Part shown: positions 46,383 to 57,301 of the stretch, one piece after another
How positions within the stretch are numbered: position 1 is the stretch's first letter
Layout of the letters: every line of letters starts with the position of its first letter
Origin: Astrothelium macrocarpum
Taxonomy: Eukaryota; Ascomycota; Dothideomycetes; Trypetheliales; Trypetheliaceae
Length of the DNA stretch: 64,000 bases
Direction: 5' to 3'
NCBI GenBank assembly: GCA_021030915.1
Contig: JAGEMR010000063.1
Location: 1-64,000 of the forward strand
Notes under the pieces: generated by a model
Told to the model about the DNA's origin: nothing
Seen by the model: the letters and a program-made list of their open reading frames with translations, nothing else
The model's database searches: none
Made by a program: the position numbers and the translations under genes

Positions 46383-46791
46383 TATAGACCTAAGGGTCCT
46401 ACCTTGGTTGAATATCCCGAGATTCTACAGTTGTTGAGCTATTATAGCGCTCCGCACGGGTGATAGACTTTTACGATCCTGTCTTGGGTTGTCTGTGCAT
46501 ATATGGGCTCAAATATGTTGCAGAAGCGAAGCATTGGACGGCGCTTGGTAACATACTGGAATACACTGTACAATATCAGATGTTATGTTCTGGCTACACC
46601 TCCATACTCCAACATCAATCTTCTTCGAATTGTGCTCCCCTTTGCGTTTTCTTAGATTTCACTGTGGGTCTGACCCTACTACTTTAACACAGCTTTGCTA
46701 CATTCTTATCGCTCACCATGATCTACTTCGGCCTCATTATTTGGCACGAGTAACATTGTCCATCACAAGAAAAACGAGGACTTGTGGATTG

Positions 46792-47610
46792 GAGCTTGGG
46801 AAGGGGGTTCTGTAGCAGGTCAGATCAGACCTGGAACAGACCTCGCTCCGTTATGGAGTTCGGGGACAGCCACATACCTGGCTATTCCTACAGCTTCTGG
46901 GTCGATCCGTGGGAGTTGCGATTAGTTCTGATCCGGTTAATTCGTCTGTTCTATTGTCTAATCTGTCCCCTGTTCCTCAGTAGCGCACCTCCTCTGGGGT
47001 CCAATCCGGGGTTTGGTCGCCCGCACCAAGGTTGCCGGATTCTCGTCGCCGCTCTTGCGCTTTGGCCCCTCGAGAACTGGGCTCATTATGGGGCGTATAG
47101 GGGGGTCTGTAGGAGGTCGGACCTGACCGACTACAGACCCCCCTTACGCGCCTCCGGGCGCCTATATACGCTGTAGGGCAAATTTTGATTGGTCTGCTCT
47201 ATATGCCGTCGCTCATGTGATGTAAGTGTCTCTTGAAGGCGCTAAAGACATAGAGGGGCTTAGACCGAGTCTGAGCCGACCTGCTATACATCTCTCTACA
47301 CGCCCTTAGACGCTTTTGTGTTCTGCATAGCAAAATGAAATTAGTCTATTGAAGATGTCCTCGCTTACACTGTGCCAATATCTCGCTCAGCAGATGTTAG
47401 AATAGTCGATGTTGTCTTTCGAATCAACAATTACCCACCGTATCACATGTCTGTAATGTTTTATCAACCAGACATCGATGTCGAAGGAAACCGCTCTAGG
47501 TCGAGATCCGTTCTCGAAGGAAGGTGCATCGGTTGGGAACTGGAAAGAAAGGGGGTCTGTTCGAGGTCAACATTGACTTGTAACCGGTCCTTGTGGAAGC
47601 CGAAGGTTAG
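46792..47610. repeat. Three diverged copies of a GGGGGTCTGT-containing element
   Basis: Copies lie around 46792-46850 (GGGGGTTCTGTAGCAGGTCA), 47080-47160 (GGGGGGTCTGTAGGAGGTCG) and 47519-47600 (GGGGGTCTGTTCGAGGTCAA). When translated in the same relative frame, the copies give related peptides: GRGFCSRSDQTWNRP, YRGVCRRSDLTDYRP and RKGVCSRSTLTCNRS. The shared pattern shows common descent of about 60-80 bp. Whether it was ever coding is unknown. Confidence 0.65.
47092..47151. repeat. Hairpin-forming inverted repeat
   Basis: Arms GGGGGGTCTGTAG (47100-47112) and CTACAGACCCCCC (47131-47143) are perfectly complementary. The flanks GCGTA and TACGC extend the stem after small bulges, and the inner GGTCGGACC/TGACCGA can partly pair too. 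The stem sits inside the second copy of the G-rich element. Confidence 0.8.
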
Positions 47611-48833
47611 GGAAAATGGAGAGTGTCTATTCTAAGGGTTTCTTCGACCGAAGTCTGAGTTGATTTGCAGCGTTGGGCAAGTTGTTGACAAATTGGGTGT
47701 AGAAATGTCAAATTAACAAGTAATGCAGTGGAGAAAGTGAGGTGTTCAAACGAGGTTTACGAAAGCGTCGAATAGCTTCAGAAGAATGTTCAGAAGAGAT
47801 GATTCGAATTGGATCTAATAGCTAAGAGCGAACGCAAGTTGGGCCTCGGTCGCTCATACCCTATTGAGTTAATTCAGACAAAAGTCATAAAAAATCAATT
47901 GGAGTCTAAGTCTCTCCGAGAAAGAGACAGCTATGTATATTACAAGCTAGTACCAAAAGAGTAATTGTTATCATAAAGCTTCAAAACCTCTTCAGGGGAG
48001 TGTTGAAGAAAGCTGCTCTGAGACTTTGTAATACCGATGTCACTATCGGTAAACTTTGGCGAGAAATTCTGATAAACCTCTGATCCGTAGTCTGAATGTT
48101 GATCTAATGAGTGGCTTGAACTGAGACAAGATCTCTATCAAGGGCCGAGACAAGCTATGGTGGCTTCACTGGGATAAGAAGCGTGATGGCTCCGACATTA
48201 TTGAGTGCAACAAGAATGGTCTCAAAGTTTTCTGAGGTAATGCCGTCACAAGTGGGAGGTCATTGGAGATCCATCCTGGTTTATACGTGTTGAGGAGACG
48301 CTCAACCATAATAATTGACGTAACTCTTAGACCTGGTTTCTTCAATAATAAATTCACTTCGGAATTGGTCTAAATAATGTCGGGGCCTCGCTAGCTTCAG
48401 AGGTGACATCCTTTTAGCTCACCCCCTGGTGTTTCCATATGTCAAGCGGTGGTAAAGCATGGTCAGAGGCAAAATCAGCTGTACAAACACCCAGGAGACC
48501 CTCGAAATGGATGAGCGAGAAAAGGGTTAGCAATGCATTTGGCCTTGACATCGATCGTTTTTTAAGGTGTCTTAAACATTCTCCAGACCTTCAACAACGT
48601 GAACTTGTTCGGTGATCATCGGTTTGATAAGAGTCCGAGGAAAATGAGATAGAATATAGTCCATATCACAATGCGCTAAGAGGGTATCAAAGAGATGACT
48701 ATGACCAGGAACACCACGCCATGATCCCAACACCTTGCTAAACCCTAAACCTCGAGGTACCAAGCACTGACGTCCATGCTATTGAAAAGTAACCAAAGGT
48801 GCAAATGCCTTGTCGCCTTCTCAAGCCATTCTG

Positions 48834-51136
48834 TCAATCGCGCCTTTTCAAAGCCAGCATCTCCCGCCTCAGCTGCGCTACCTCATCCCTTAACTCCTGT
48901 AATTCTCCCCTCAATTTCGGACATTCTGTGCATCGACATTGACCTTCTAGTCGTACATCGCCAACTCGTTGTCTTGCTTTCTCGTCCACTCCTGATGCGA
49001 TATTCCGCTCGGCAAATGCTACGCTTGGATTCTCTTTCTCCTCAGTTGCAGTCTTTAGCCCCGAACCCTCGTCGATGGGAATCTCCTTCCCTTGTATGCA
49101 CCTCTTAATCTCGTTTCCCGTAATGTCTATCAAGGCTCGCGTGCTCTTGCCTTTGGATACTGCTGGTTTCGGTGCCGACTTCAGATACGGTGCGAAGAGA
49201 GCGATACCATTCCTTTTGCTTACATCTTGCCCACCAATCCTTTTCAAATCCGCTAGGAGATTCGAATGTTCTGATGACTCCGTAGACGGTCTGGAATACA
49301 TTGAACTGGACGATTCCAACGAGCCGGCGCCCTTGACAAGTGAATCAGGTATCCGACGAAAAGATGTGCTCCCTGTTGGAGATCGGCACTTGCTCCTGAG
49401 CTGAATATGCATTGATCCCTTGTCTTTTGCAGAAATCATATCGTCTGATTCATGTGCATGGGAAACAGCGCTTAATTGAGATGAGAACGGCCCCATGTTG
49501 ATTGGCGACAACGGACCACAAGTCAGTCCCATGGGGTTGGTCTCTTGCAATGTGTCATTGTTATTTCTCAGGGGCCCACCCGGTTGCCACACGCCTGCTT
49601 CAGAAATGTTATGATTACGAGTCTTGATTGGCGAGAAGAGATCCATGTAATTATGACACTGTGTTGGCGTTTCATTCTGAATGACTGGCGACTCCGTTCG
49701 ACGCTTGGGGAGACCCTCCCCTTCATACGGGGTAAAGCTACCATCGACAGTGTGTGTGAAAGGTGAGCGTTTTCTCTTACTCCCAGGCAAATTTGGTTTC
49801 AACTCATGGGGAGTAAGGACGCTTCTGATCGGACCGTCGAGCTCGGAAGTGTTCCCATAAAGATCCAGAAAGTCTGTTTGATCATGTGAATCGGAAATTG
49901 ACTTTGGTGCAGAACCTTCCATCCAGCCGACATCGATGATACGGCCTCCGTGAGGATCTACATTTCTCTCCATCAGTAAAGAGCCAATGCTATTGAACAA
50001 CAGCACTGTGCCATCAATCCTCCCAATCGCAAGTGTGTTGTCAGTCAGCAGTCCTCTGCCAGAGACGTCACCTTGTGACTCGTTCGGCGCGCTTTGACTT
50101 GTTTTCAGGGAAAGAACAGACAGGCAAGTAGCAGGAGCGCCCAAGTCCCATGTACGTAGGATTGCGGCTCTGTTATGGAAATCAAATAATCGACACTTTC
50201 CGTCTGCGCCGATGCTCACAGCGCGTGTCTTATGACCTGGCATAAAAGCGGCAGCTGTAATGCTTTCTGACCAACAATTCGTCTCAAGAGACCCAGAGAC
50301 GTTGTCAGCGGACCTTGAAATATCTTTTGCACCTTGCTGTGCTATAACTCGATGCAGCCCTTTGAGATGGCTGATCTCACCCGTTCGTCCACTTTTCGCC
50401 ATTTCTGCAGATTTTCTAAGGGAGTCATCCCGGAACACGACATTTGCATCATAGGCCGCGATAGTACCATCGGCGAAGCCTAACAAGAAAATGTTTGTCC
50501 GCTCGGGATGAAAGGCGGCCACAGCGACTGCAGTCTTCGAGGCTATTGGATGAAGCAGCAAAGGAGAGGTACCGTGAATGAGGTTTTGAAGGTGTACGAT
50601 AGGTGGGTTTGCGGATGCCGATAGCAATAGATGAGAAGTCGGGGATATAGCCAAGACGGTGGGAGGAGAAGGATGAAGATGCATAGGGTCGAGGATTCGG
50701 GATTCATTGATAGAGTAACACTGAATGGCATTTTGCAGCGAAGTCGTAAAAAATAAGCATTTTTGATCTCTTGAATACTCAAGAAGACGGACCCGGTCCT
50801 ACAGTAAAACTATCAGCTTTTGCTCGATCATAGTGAAGCATGTCCATCACTTGCACTAGTACCCCTCAGTTTATGTGTTTTCCAAGAACCTTTGCTTTGA
50901 TCGTGGAGGAGGACAATTTGACTGTCTGCGATCGCTAGCCGACCAGCGTTACCCGTGGATTGCTTTGCAGCAAGAATGCCTCCAGACTTCGAGGTAAAAA
51001 TTGTCGAAATGCCCTGCGCATGCCAGCAGAGAACGTGGTTTTCAGTTGTGATGTTGAGACGATGGTTGAGGGGGAAGTCGCCATGTCCCAAAGGATCTTC
51101 AGATTTCGCTTTGCTTGAGTTGGAGGTAGTAGACAT
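48834..51136 (-). CDS. WD40-repeat protein with C-terminal coiled coil
   Basis: Unplaced WD40 protein, 748 residues. Two exons: 51136-50855 and 50798-48834. The N-terminal half holds WD40-type strands (GRLAIADSQIVLLHD, CLFFTTSLQNAIQCYSI, SHLLLSASANPPIVHLQ, ADGKCRLFDFHN, TLAIGRIDGTVLLFNS). The middle (about 360-690) is Ser/Pro-rich and disordered, and the end is a Cys pair (CRCTECPKL) followed by a heptad coiled coil (LQELRDEVAQLRREMLAL). That layout recalls NEDD1-type gamma-tubulin targeting proteins, but this is only an architectural likeness. The intron begins GCAAGT and ends TAG: a GC-AG intron. No GT donor nearby joins the exons in frame, whereas GC gives KLRGTS-DRVRLLEYS. Start at MSTTSNSS; an upstream in-frame start is possible. 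Confidence 0.85.
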
Positions 51137-51246
51137 TGGTGTTATGTATAGGATCCATGTGAAGTAATGACTGGAGAGCGGTGAGTGTAGTAGATGGATT
51201 GGAGGTAAACATTCTGCCGTATTGAGTTTAGAGTATCGACGGAGCG

Positions 51247-51278
51247 CCATAGCGCAGAGTGGCCATAGCGCAGAGTGG
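51247..51278. repeat. Perfect 16-bp tandem duplication
   Basis: CCATAGCGCAGAGTGG occurs twice head to tail (51247-51262, 51263-51278) just upstream of the WD40 gene start. It is probably in the leader or core promoter of that gene. Confidence 0.85.
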
Positions 51279-51560
51279 TCTCTGGGAGTTGCGACCGCGA
51301 GAGAGATAATTCGCCGCACATCTAAAACATCTCAGAGATGATTTCTCAACAAATCGCGCATAATTGCGTTTACGATTTGTGAATACTGAAAATGATATGA
51401 GGTTCTTCTTGTGAGACTTGCGGGGGCTGTGTCGCTCACGGTCACTGATCAGAAATCCAAAAATGATTTTAACTTTTCAATAAAGGGTTGAAATACATAG
51501 TTGGTCAAATAATCGACTTCACAACTGGTAAATTAATTATTTAGACAGTCATTTGGTTAA

Positions 51561-51706
51561 TTGCTCGAATAGCTGCTTGTCGAATTGCTCGAAACAGCGA
51601 ATCATTTTTCGCAGTCGCGGGTGACATTTTTTATCGCACCCACTGGTGATTTGAACAGTTGGACGAGCAGTTGTCTGAGCGATTCGACAAGCAGCTGTTC
51701 GAGCAA
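51561..51706. repeat. Imperfect 30-bp inverted repeat with 85-bp spacer
   Basis: The arm at 51561-51591 (starting TTGCTCGAATAGCTGCTTGT) is the reverse complement of 51677-51706 (ending GCAGCTGTTCGAGCAA) with about two mismatches. Further CGAGCA or TGCTCG words lie between and after the arms. It could be a short fold-back element or a tract able to extrude a cruciform in the divergent promoter. Confidence 0.75.
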
Positions 51707-51972
51707 TGGGCACAGTGCTTGTCCGAGCAATCGGTTGCATATTTGAACCCATTATCTAAAGGTTGAAATGCAAGTTTGATAGGAATTTGTGTGTGAAAAG
51801 CATTTTTGGATCTTTGATGTGGGGTTTTTAGCCATTTGGCGTCATGGCTGGCAGAGATATCACGTGAGCTCGCGTAGGGTCCGCGCGTCTCCCTCACCAC
51901 AGTCATGAGCTGTCCGCCGTCATTTCTTTGCCCGCCTTGAGCTTCCTTGCCACTTCAGCTCTACCCGCAAAC

Positions 51973-54705
51973 ATGTGGACAATCGAATGCGATGGTCCAC
52001 ATTTAGGTGGTCAGTAATCTCACTTCCCTCGTTTTTCTTGCTTTTCCGGGACCCATGCTTATTTTGGAAAAAGGCAAGAAAATATGGCTGCGGCCCAACT
52101 CTAGCATGGTATTTGGACGCACTACAAGTAACGAAGACAAAAGTCAGCAGGCTCTTCGTCGAATAATGCAACTTTCTGCTTATGATAAGTCCTACAGCTT
52201 CGTATATTATCGAGAGTAAATCCGTATCCCGAAAACATCTAGTTGTTCATGTCGGCCCGGTTAGTCCTGGTGATGGTGTAAGTTATGTGTCAAACTTCTT
52301 CTAGAAAGCCTGCTGATTTGCGTCTAGTCTAGAGTACACGCTAGAAGCCAAGTCTCTCTGGAAGATCTGTCCAAGATTGGTACGTGGCTAGATGATGTGA
52401 AATTCGCCAAAGAAAGCCGGATACTGGACAAGACTCTGCACGAATTTCGCCTTGGTAGCTACCAATGCATTTTCAAGTGCGCCTATGAACCTTCAAATCT
52501 GATCTTCGGATGTTAATGTTGTTTCGTAGGATCAAATGGAATCCAGTCGTTCTCTCTTTCACATTCCCAAGCAAGCAAACAGGTGGCCACAGTGATGCTA
52601 TCGCCCCTTATCAATATCGGCTGGAGCCCCTCGATATCAAAACAATTCAGGATTATATGACTGGAGCAACCACACATCTTGTTGCAACAAAACGCAACAC
52701 TGCCAAGGGCCTCCAGGCTTTAATCAATGCTAAGCCTGTTGTAACTGATGGCTTCGTCGACGCTCTGGTTGCAGCAACAACTCCAGTCCCAAACACCTCG
52801 GATCCAGCGGATCCATTGCCATCTCTACTGGAGACGGACTTTGAAGCCAATTGGCCTGAGGCTGCCAATTTTCTACCAGAAGAAAGCAAGGAGCCGATAC
52901 CACGCCCGCCGGAGGCCTTCCGTCCAAAACCTGAGAGGGCCGAAATATTCTCTGGCTACACCTTCGTATTTCTCGATTCGAGCCAATTCAATTCTTTGCA
53001 GGCTCCAATTAGTGATGGACATGGAAAAGCTCTGCTCTACGACCTGAAACCTGATGAGACTACTATAGACCAGTTTGTCGAGTATATTATTAGTGTCTCT
53101 GGTTACAAGGATATCAACGAACTTCAAAGCTCAACCCAAGAGAAGAAGGGGCCGGTTGTTGTACGGACGCGGCCGAGAGGCAAATGGCATGCCTGGACAG
53201 AAAATTTTCAGCTACGACTTGACGTTAAGATTGGCCTTAGATCTCTCGACCAGAATGAATTCTTAGATATCATTCTTCAGAACGACACTGGCTCAATACG
53301 ACGACCGCTTGAAGACGGAGAGGAAAAAGCAAGCCAGGTAGTGGAAAACCTGGCTTCTGAGAAAGCCCCAGCGTTCTCTTCCAATAAAGGCTCGCCGAAG
53401 ACTGCACCTGTTGATGCAAATGACCGTCTTAAAGCTTCGCGACAAGATCGGTCTTCACCAAAACCCCGGCCACACCCTCAATCCTCATCATCAGCTAGTG
53501 AGCAGAAAGAAACCGTCGAACCCCAGCAGGAGGTTAAGATGGAGTCCGAGTCTGCTTCATCGGGCCCAATACGTCGTCGAGGACGTCGCGGAATCGTGAC
53601 GAGCCGATTCACTGGCTTTGATGATTTTGATGCTTCCCAACCTGTTCGAGCTCCTGCCATTCCGGAGGAACCCGAACGCAGCCAATCTCAACGTCCCGCA
53701 CCTGCCAAGTCTACTCCATCTCAGCTTTCTGCCCCTCAGGTCTCTGGCAGCCAATCACGGCCAATTTCAAGTGAGAAGCGTCCTTTATCTCCTTCGCCCG
53801 ATCCCAAAGCAGCAGTTGATGAGCTTCTTCCCGCGGCGGCTGCCATGAAACGCCGACGTCTTGAGAATGGTACGCCCGGGCCCGAGACTGGCAGCAAGCG
53901 TAAAGCAAGCGACGAGATGAAAAAAGAACCGACCTCGGACAAGAAACCCAAAGTTGAAGATGTGGACTATCATGCAATGTTGCGATCTCGTCGTGAAGCC
54001 GAAGACGAGGCAGCGCGTCAGGATCAAGAAGCGTTACAGCAATCCCTGGCTATGGAGGGATTGACCGTCGAGGATATGAAGAATTTGGTTGAAGTCGAGG
54101 AGATGGAGGTGCCCCTGAGGCCACGTTCTTTCAATGATCCTGACAGGCAGGGAAGCAATAGGGCGGCGACGAATAAACCAGGGGATGACCGATGGAATGG
54201 GCGCAAGAACTTCAAAGGGTTCAAGAGGAAAGGAGACAATGTGGAGACACAGCAACGTCGGCAAAGGGTATTCGTGCCGATGGAAGAAATCAAAAAGAAG
54301 AGCTTTGGGCTTGGAGAGGAGTATTGGGATGATAGTTTGCAACAAAGTAGGTCTGGTAGAGATGCTCAGAGTCAAACCCAGCAAGCCTCAAGTCGAAGAG
54401 AAACGCAAGCAGGAGACGAAGATGATTCAAACAGGTTCAGACGGCGTAGAAACGCTGGTAGAACTTCGGCCCAGGTAGACGAGGGAGTTGACTCGGAAGA
54501 GGTCATTGATCTTACACAAGGTGAGATGCTTGGACAGAAAGCGGCCACAAAGAGTAGAGGAAAGAGGCCAGCAAGGGAGGAGCCGGAATCAGCACCGCAG
54601 CCAAAGAGACAGAGTAAATTGGATGGCGGACGGAGAGCAGCACCCCCACCAGAGGATGAAGGAGATAGCTTGAAATTTAGATTTAGGCGAAGGAAGAAGG
54701 ATTAG
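51973..54705 (+). CDS. NBS1/nibrin-type MRN complex subunit (FHA-BRCT)
   Basis: DNA double-strand-break repair protein that links Mre11-Rad50 to ATM/Tel1 (called ScaA in Aspergillus nidulans). Exons 51973-52009, 52074-52142, 52198-52277, 52328-52476 and 52530-54705 give 836 residues. An FHA domain fills about 12-105 (KKIWLRPNSSMVFGRT, KSVSRKHLVVHV, SLEDLSKIGTWLDD). BRCT repeats follow (about 112-200 and 215-340), then a long Ser/Pro/Lys-rich linker. The Mre11-binding motif KNFKGFKRK lies near 671. The last residues, EDEGDSLKFRFRRRKK, have the acidic-then-FxF/basic layout of the ATM/Tel1-binding tail. The four small 5' exons were placed to rebuild the FHA domain; of these, intron two (donor GTCAGC) is the least certain. 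Confidence 0.92.
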
Positions 54706-55122
54706 CTAGGGTCTTCCAAGTGTGAGATATAGATAAGTAACTTTGAGGAATTGGAGGATTATTTCTGACCCACCTTTGCCTTTGTCGCTTCACTTCTGAC
54801 TAGAATTCTATATCCAGCGCTTCACTCCAGCTTTTCAAGAGCGCGCTACTATAGGCCACAACTATCTATTTCCTGGAAAATCCACATCCTTCTCGAGCCA
54901 CCTTGTTTTCTTCACCTCTCCACCTTTCCTGCATGCCACCACAGCCAGGAAGCTCTCAACATTATGGAGAGCAATCATTCTGATAAGCACGAGAAAAGCA
55001 CCTCAATTGCTACTCCACCTTCTGCTGCCAAAGCCGAGAGTATTGAAATTATTAAAGCCCAAAAACTCTAACGATGAAGCGTGCCGCGGATGAATACCTG
55101 TGGATGTCGAGTTATGCAAAGC
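54706..55122. other. Short convergent spacer
   Basis: About 420 bp between the NBS1 and HYPK stops. It holds a 35-codon ATG frame at 54964-55071 (MESNHSDKHEK onward) with no recognisable domain. Otherwise nothing. Confidence 0.5.
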
Positions 55123-55661
55123 TCACACGGAGGCCGTAATATATGCTGTCATAGCTTTGATGGGGTCTCCCTCATGAGCTCTCAGGAGATCCGTTGCTTT
55201 TGTTTTAGAGAGATCTAATTGCTCAACCTAGTAGTCGCACAGTCAGCTCAGCGTACTAAAACGGCCCACCCCATTGTATGCACTGATCGGCCTTCTCTTC
55301 GAATTATCATAGTGCCATAGTTGTGATAGAAAAATCTTACCACCAGTGTCACATCCTTTGCATCCACCTTCACCTTCTTCACTTCCTCTTTCTTCGTCTC
55401 TGTGGCACTCTTTGCCTTCCCTTTACTCTCTCCAGCTACAATCTCTAGATTACGCATTGCCTTTCCCAATGCGTCCGCGTCAACATTCGGCTTTTTCTTG
55501 CTAGCCTCTTCATCTTCGGCGCCACCATGAGTCTCAAGCGATGAGAGCGCGGCAGCGGCTTTGCGGTCCTCGGCGGAGGCAGGGACGGAAGGGTTTTCAG
55601 AGGCCTCGATGGCGTCTGGATCGGCACCTTCGTGAACGTTGGAAGGTTGAGGTTCTGCCAT
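55123..55661 (-). CDS. HYPK-like NatA regulatory protein (UBA domain)
   Basis: Small ribosome-associated partner of the NatA N-terminal acetyltransferase (HYPK). Exons 55661-55341 and 55227-55123 give 141 residues. The N-terminal half is acidic/Ala/Ser-rich and probably disordered; the middle has a basic helix (KKEEVKKVKVDAKDV). The second exon supplies the UBA domain: VEQLDLSKTKATDLLRAHEG, then DPIKAMTAYI. Without the intron the frame would run into an unrelated 31-residue tail; the spliced version restores the full three-helix domain and its conserved LLRAHEGD turn. The start at 55661 gives the usual short acidic leader; a longer in-frame extension to 55724 begins with a non-ATG codon. Confidence 0.92.
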
Positions 55662-56378
55662 TTGTCGTGACTGCAAAAGGTATGAGAGGAGAAGGCCGGG
55701 GTTATGTTGATCTAGTAGGGTCAAAGCTGCGTTGCCAGAATTTCGAGATGACCCCTGGGCACGGCTACGTTTTTTGCCCGTAACCTAAGGTACTCATGTC
55801 CTTACTTACCACAATAACTATCCACTCTTTCAATTCCGTGTTTTCCTATTCAACTAGGTTCCCTTTTATTTATGAGTTACGTCAGGGCTGCTTGCGAGGA
55901 CATTTGGTGCTATGCTACGTTCATGCCTCTCAATCAATCAACAATCCGAAATTCCATGACAACAAATCCTTACAACATACAAATAGGCTATATAAACTCA
56001 AAATCCACAGATACAGCATGCTCATATGTTCGAAATCTACGTAATGTGGTTCCTGAGCTGTACTGCTCGTTGAAAAGCAATTTAGCGAGTCGAAGCGCTT
56101 GAAATTGGCCTCAGTCGATCCAAAACGTCCTTCTGTGGAACTTTTCTAAGCCATTAGCTCGTGGGATATCGCAATTCCTCAGCGACGATGCCAAGGATGC
56201 CACCGACCTGGGACCTTGGAGTAGGCTGTGCTTGAACTTTCTATTTTGGGTATGAACAGCGCCCAAGTAATTTCGATCGAGGTAGGCTGGCAAGGCTGCA
56301 ACACCAGATGTTGGACTCTCAAATCCCTTCGAATCACTTTTGCCGTTAGCCATCAATCTGCTCTCTATTTGTGTAGTC
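55662..56378. other. Divergent intergenic region
   Basis: About 720 bp between the HYPK start and the membrane-protein start. Short frames only. No repeat recognised. Confidence 0.5.
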
Positions 56379-57301
56379 ATGACCGCTTATGCCATCTTCT
56401 TCTCCTTTCTTTCTTGCTATGTATCTACAGCAACTCTGCAAATCACATTCATTTACCCTCCAGGGTATGGTCAAGCCGGCGATTATACGCACGACCTAGC
56501 ATGGCCTCTCTATTCGACACAGGTAATACAATGGATGAGTGATTTCCCAAGTTACTATCTATGGATATACCAAAACAATGGGATTGGGGATGGTGATCCG
56601 GTCCAGCTGGGTAAGTGCCATGCATCCACGGCTCCGTCCTAAATTTCTGACCTCCTCCAGCATACGGCGGTACTTCTAGCTCGGGACAGTAATTGATGGA
56701 ATTTCCTTGGAATGTCATAACCGCACTCAATTTCGTCAGCACGCCCACCTTTTGGTTACAACTCTCTAATGGATCAAGTGGCGAAATTCTTCACAGTCAT
56801 TATTTTAACATTACCGCACCAGTCTCTTCAACAACGAGCTCCGCCTCATCCCAACAACCCTCCACACTCCCCCCAAAGCCCTCGTCCCCATCCTCGTCCT
56901 TATCGTCTTCATCTACCTCCTACAGAATAACCTCGAACCCCACACAAGTTACCAAGTCTGCTTCCAACGCCAGCCTCGACACTGGCGCTAAGATTGGCAT
57001 TGGTATCGGTATATTCGTCTGTGTAATTGCCGTGGCCGCCATTGGCTTTCTTCTTTGGCAACTTTTTCGTTACTCCAAGATGGCGGCTGGTCCAGCAAAA
57101 AGGCCGCAACATCCACACGCGGGAGCTAGGCTCTATGTGGATCCACCACGTAGCTCATGCTCCTCTGCGTACGTGAAGCCTGAGCTATCCGGGGAGCTGA
57201 CGGAGCGCTACGAGCTGGACGACCAGCGCAAATCAGCGGCGAACGAGTTGCCGGGCGATACGCTAGGGCTGACAGTGGCTAGATCCGGTGGTCGAGAGTG
57301 A
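56379..57301 (+). pseudogene. Single-pass surface protein, frame broken by one TAA
   Basis: Fungal secreted/membrane protein of a common type: signal peptide, short beta-rich ectodomain, Ser/Thr stalk, one membrane helix and a cytoplasmic tail. Exon one is 56379-56610 with a signal peptide (MTAYAIFFSFLSCYVSTA) and TFIYPPGYGQAGDY; exon two is 56661-57301. Joined in phase one, exon two reads AYGGTSSSGQ, then a TAA (56690-56692), then continues in the same frame with LMEFPWNVITALNF, the stalk (SSTTSSASSQQPS), the helix (IGIGIGIFVCVIAVAAIGFL) and a tail ending GLTVARSGGRE. Nearby alternative acceptors at 56680, 56690 and 56740 do not give a stop-free in-phase join. So this is a recent nonsense mutation, a sequencing error or stop readthrough. 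Without the stop the product would be about 290 residues. Confidence 0.7.

Larger units (their letters stand above)
46383..48833. other. Gene-free 2.45-kb region with degenerate repeats
   Basis: No supported gene. The left half (46790-47640) holds three diverged copies of a G-rich motif and a hairpin listed separately. The right half (47640-48770) is AT-rich with only short broken frames on both strands. This is what decayed mobile DNA tends to look like, but no reverse transcriptase, transposase, LTR or TIR could be identified. The far right also holds the 3' flank of the WD40 gene. Confidence 0.6.
51137..51972. other. Divergent intergenic region, WD40 gene / NBS1
   Basis: About 840 bp containing the promoters of both flanking genes, a 16-bp tandem duplication at 51247-51278 and an inverted repeat at 51561-51706. 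No supported gene; a short minus-strand frame through the inverted repeat is repetitive and has no domain. Confidence 0.6.

Noticed and set aside
48166..48357. 63-codon minus frame considered as a reverse-transcriptase relic
   Set aside because: No YxDD or other retroelement motif could be found in it or around it.
54964..55071. 35-codon frame between NBS1 and HYPK
   Set aside because: Charged, no family, within convergent 3' flanks; could be a microprotein but nothing supports it.
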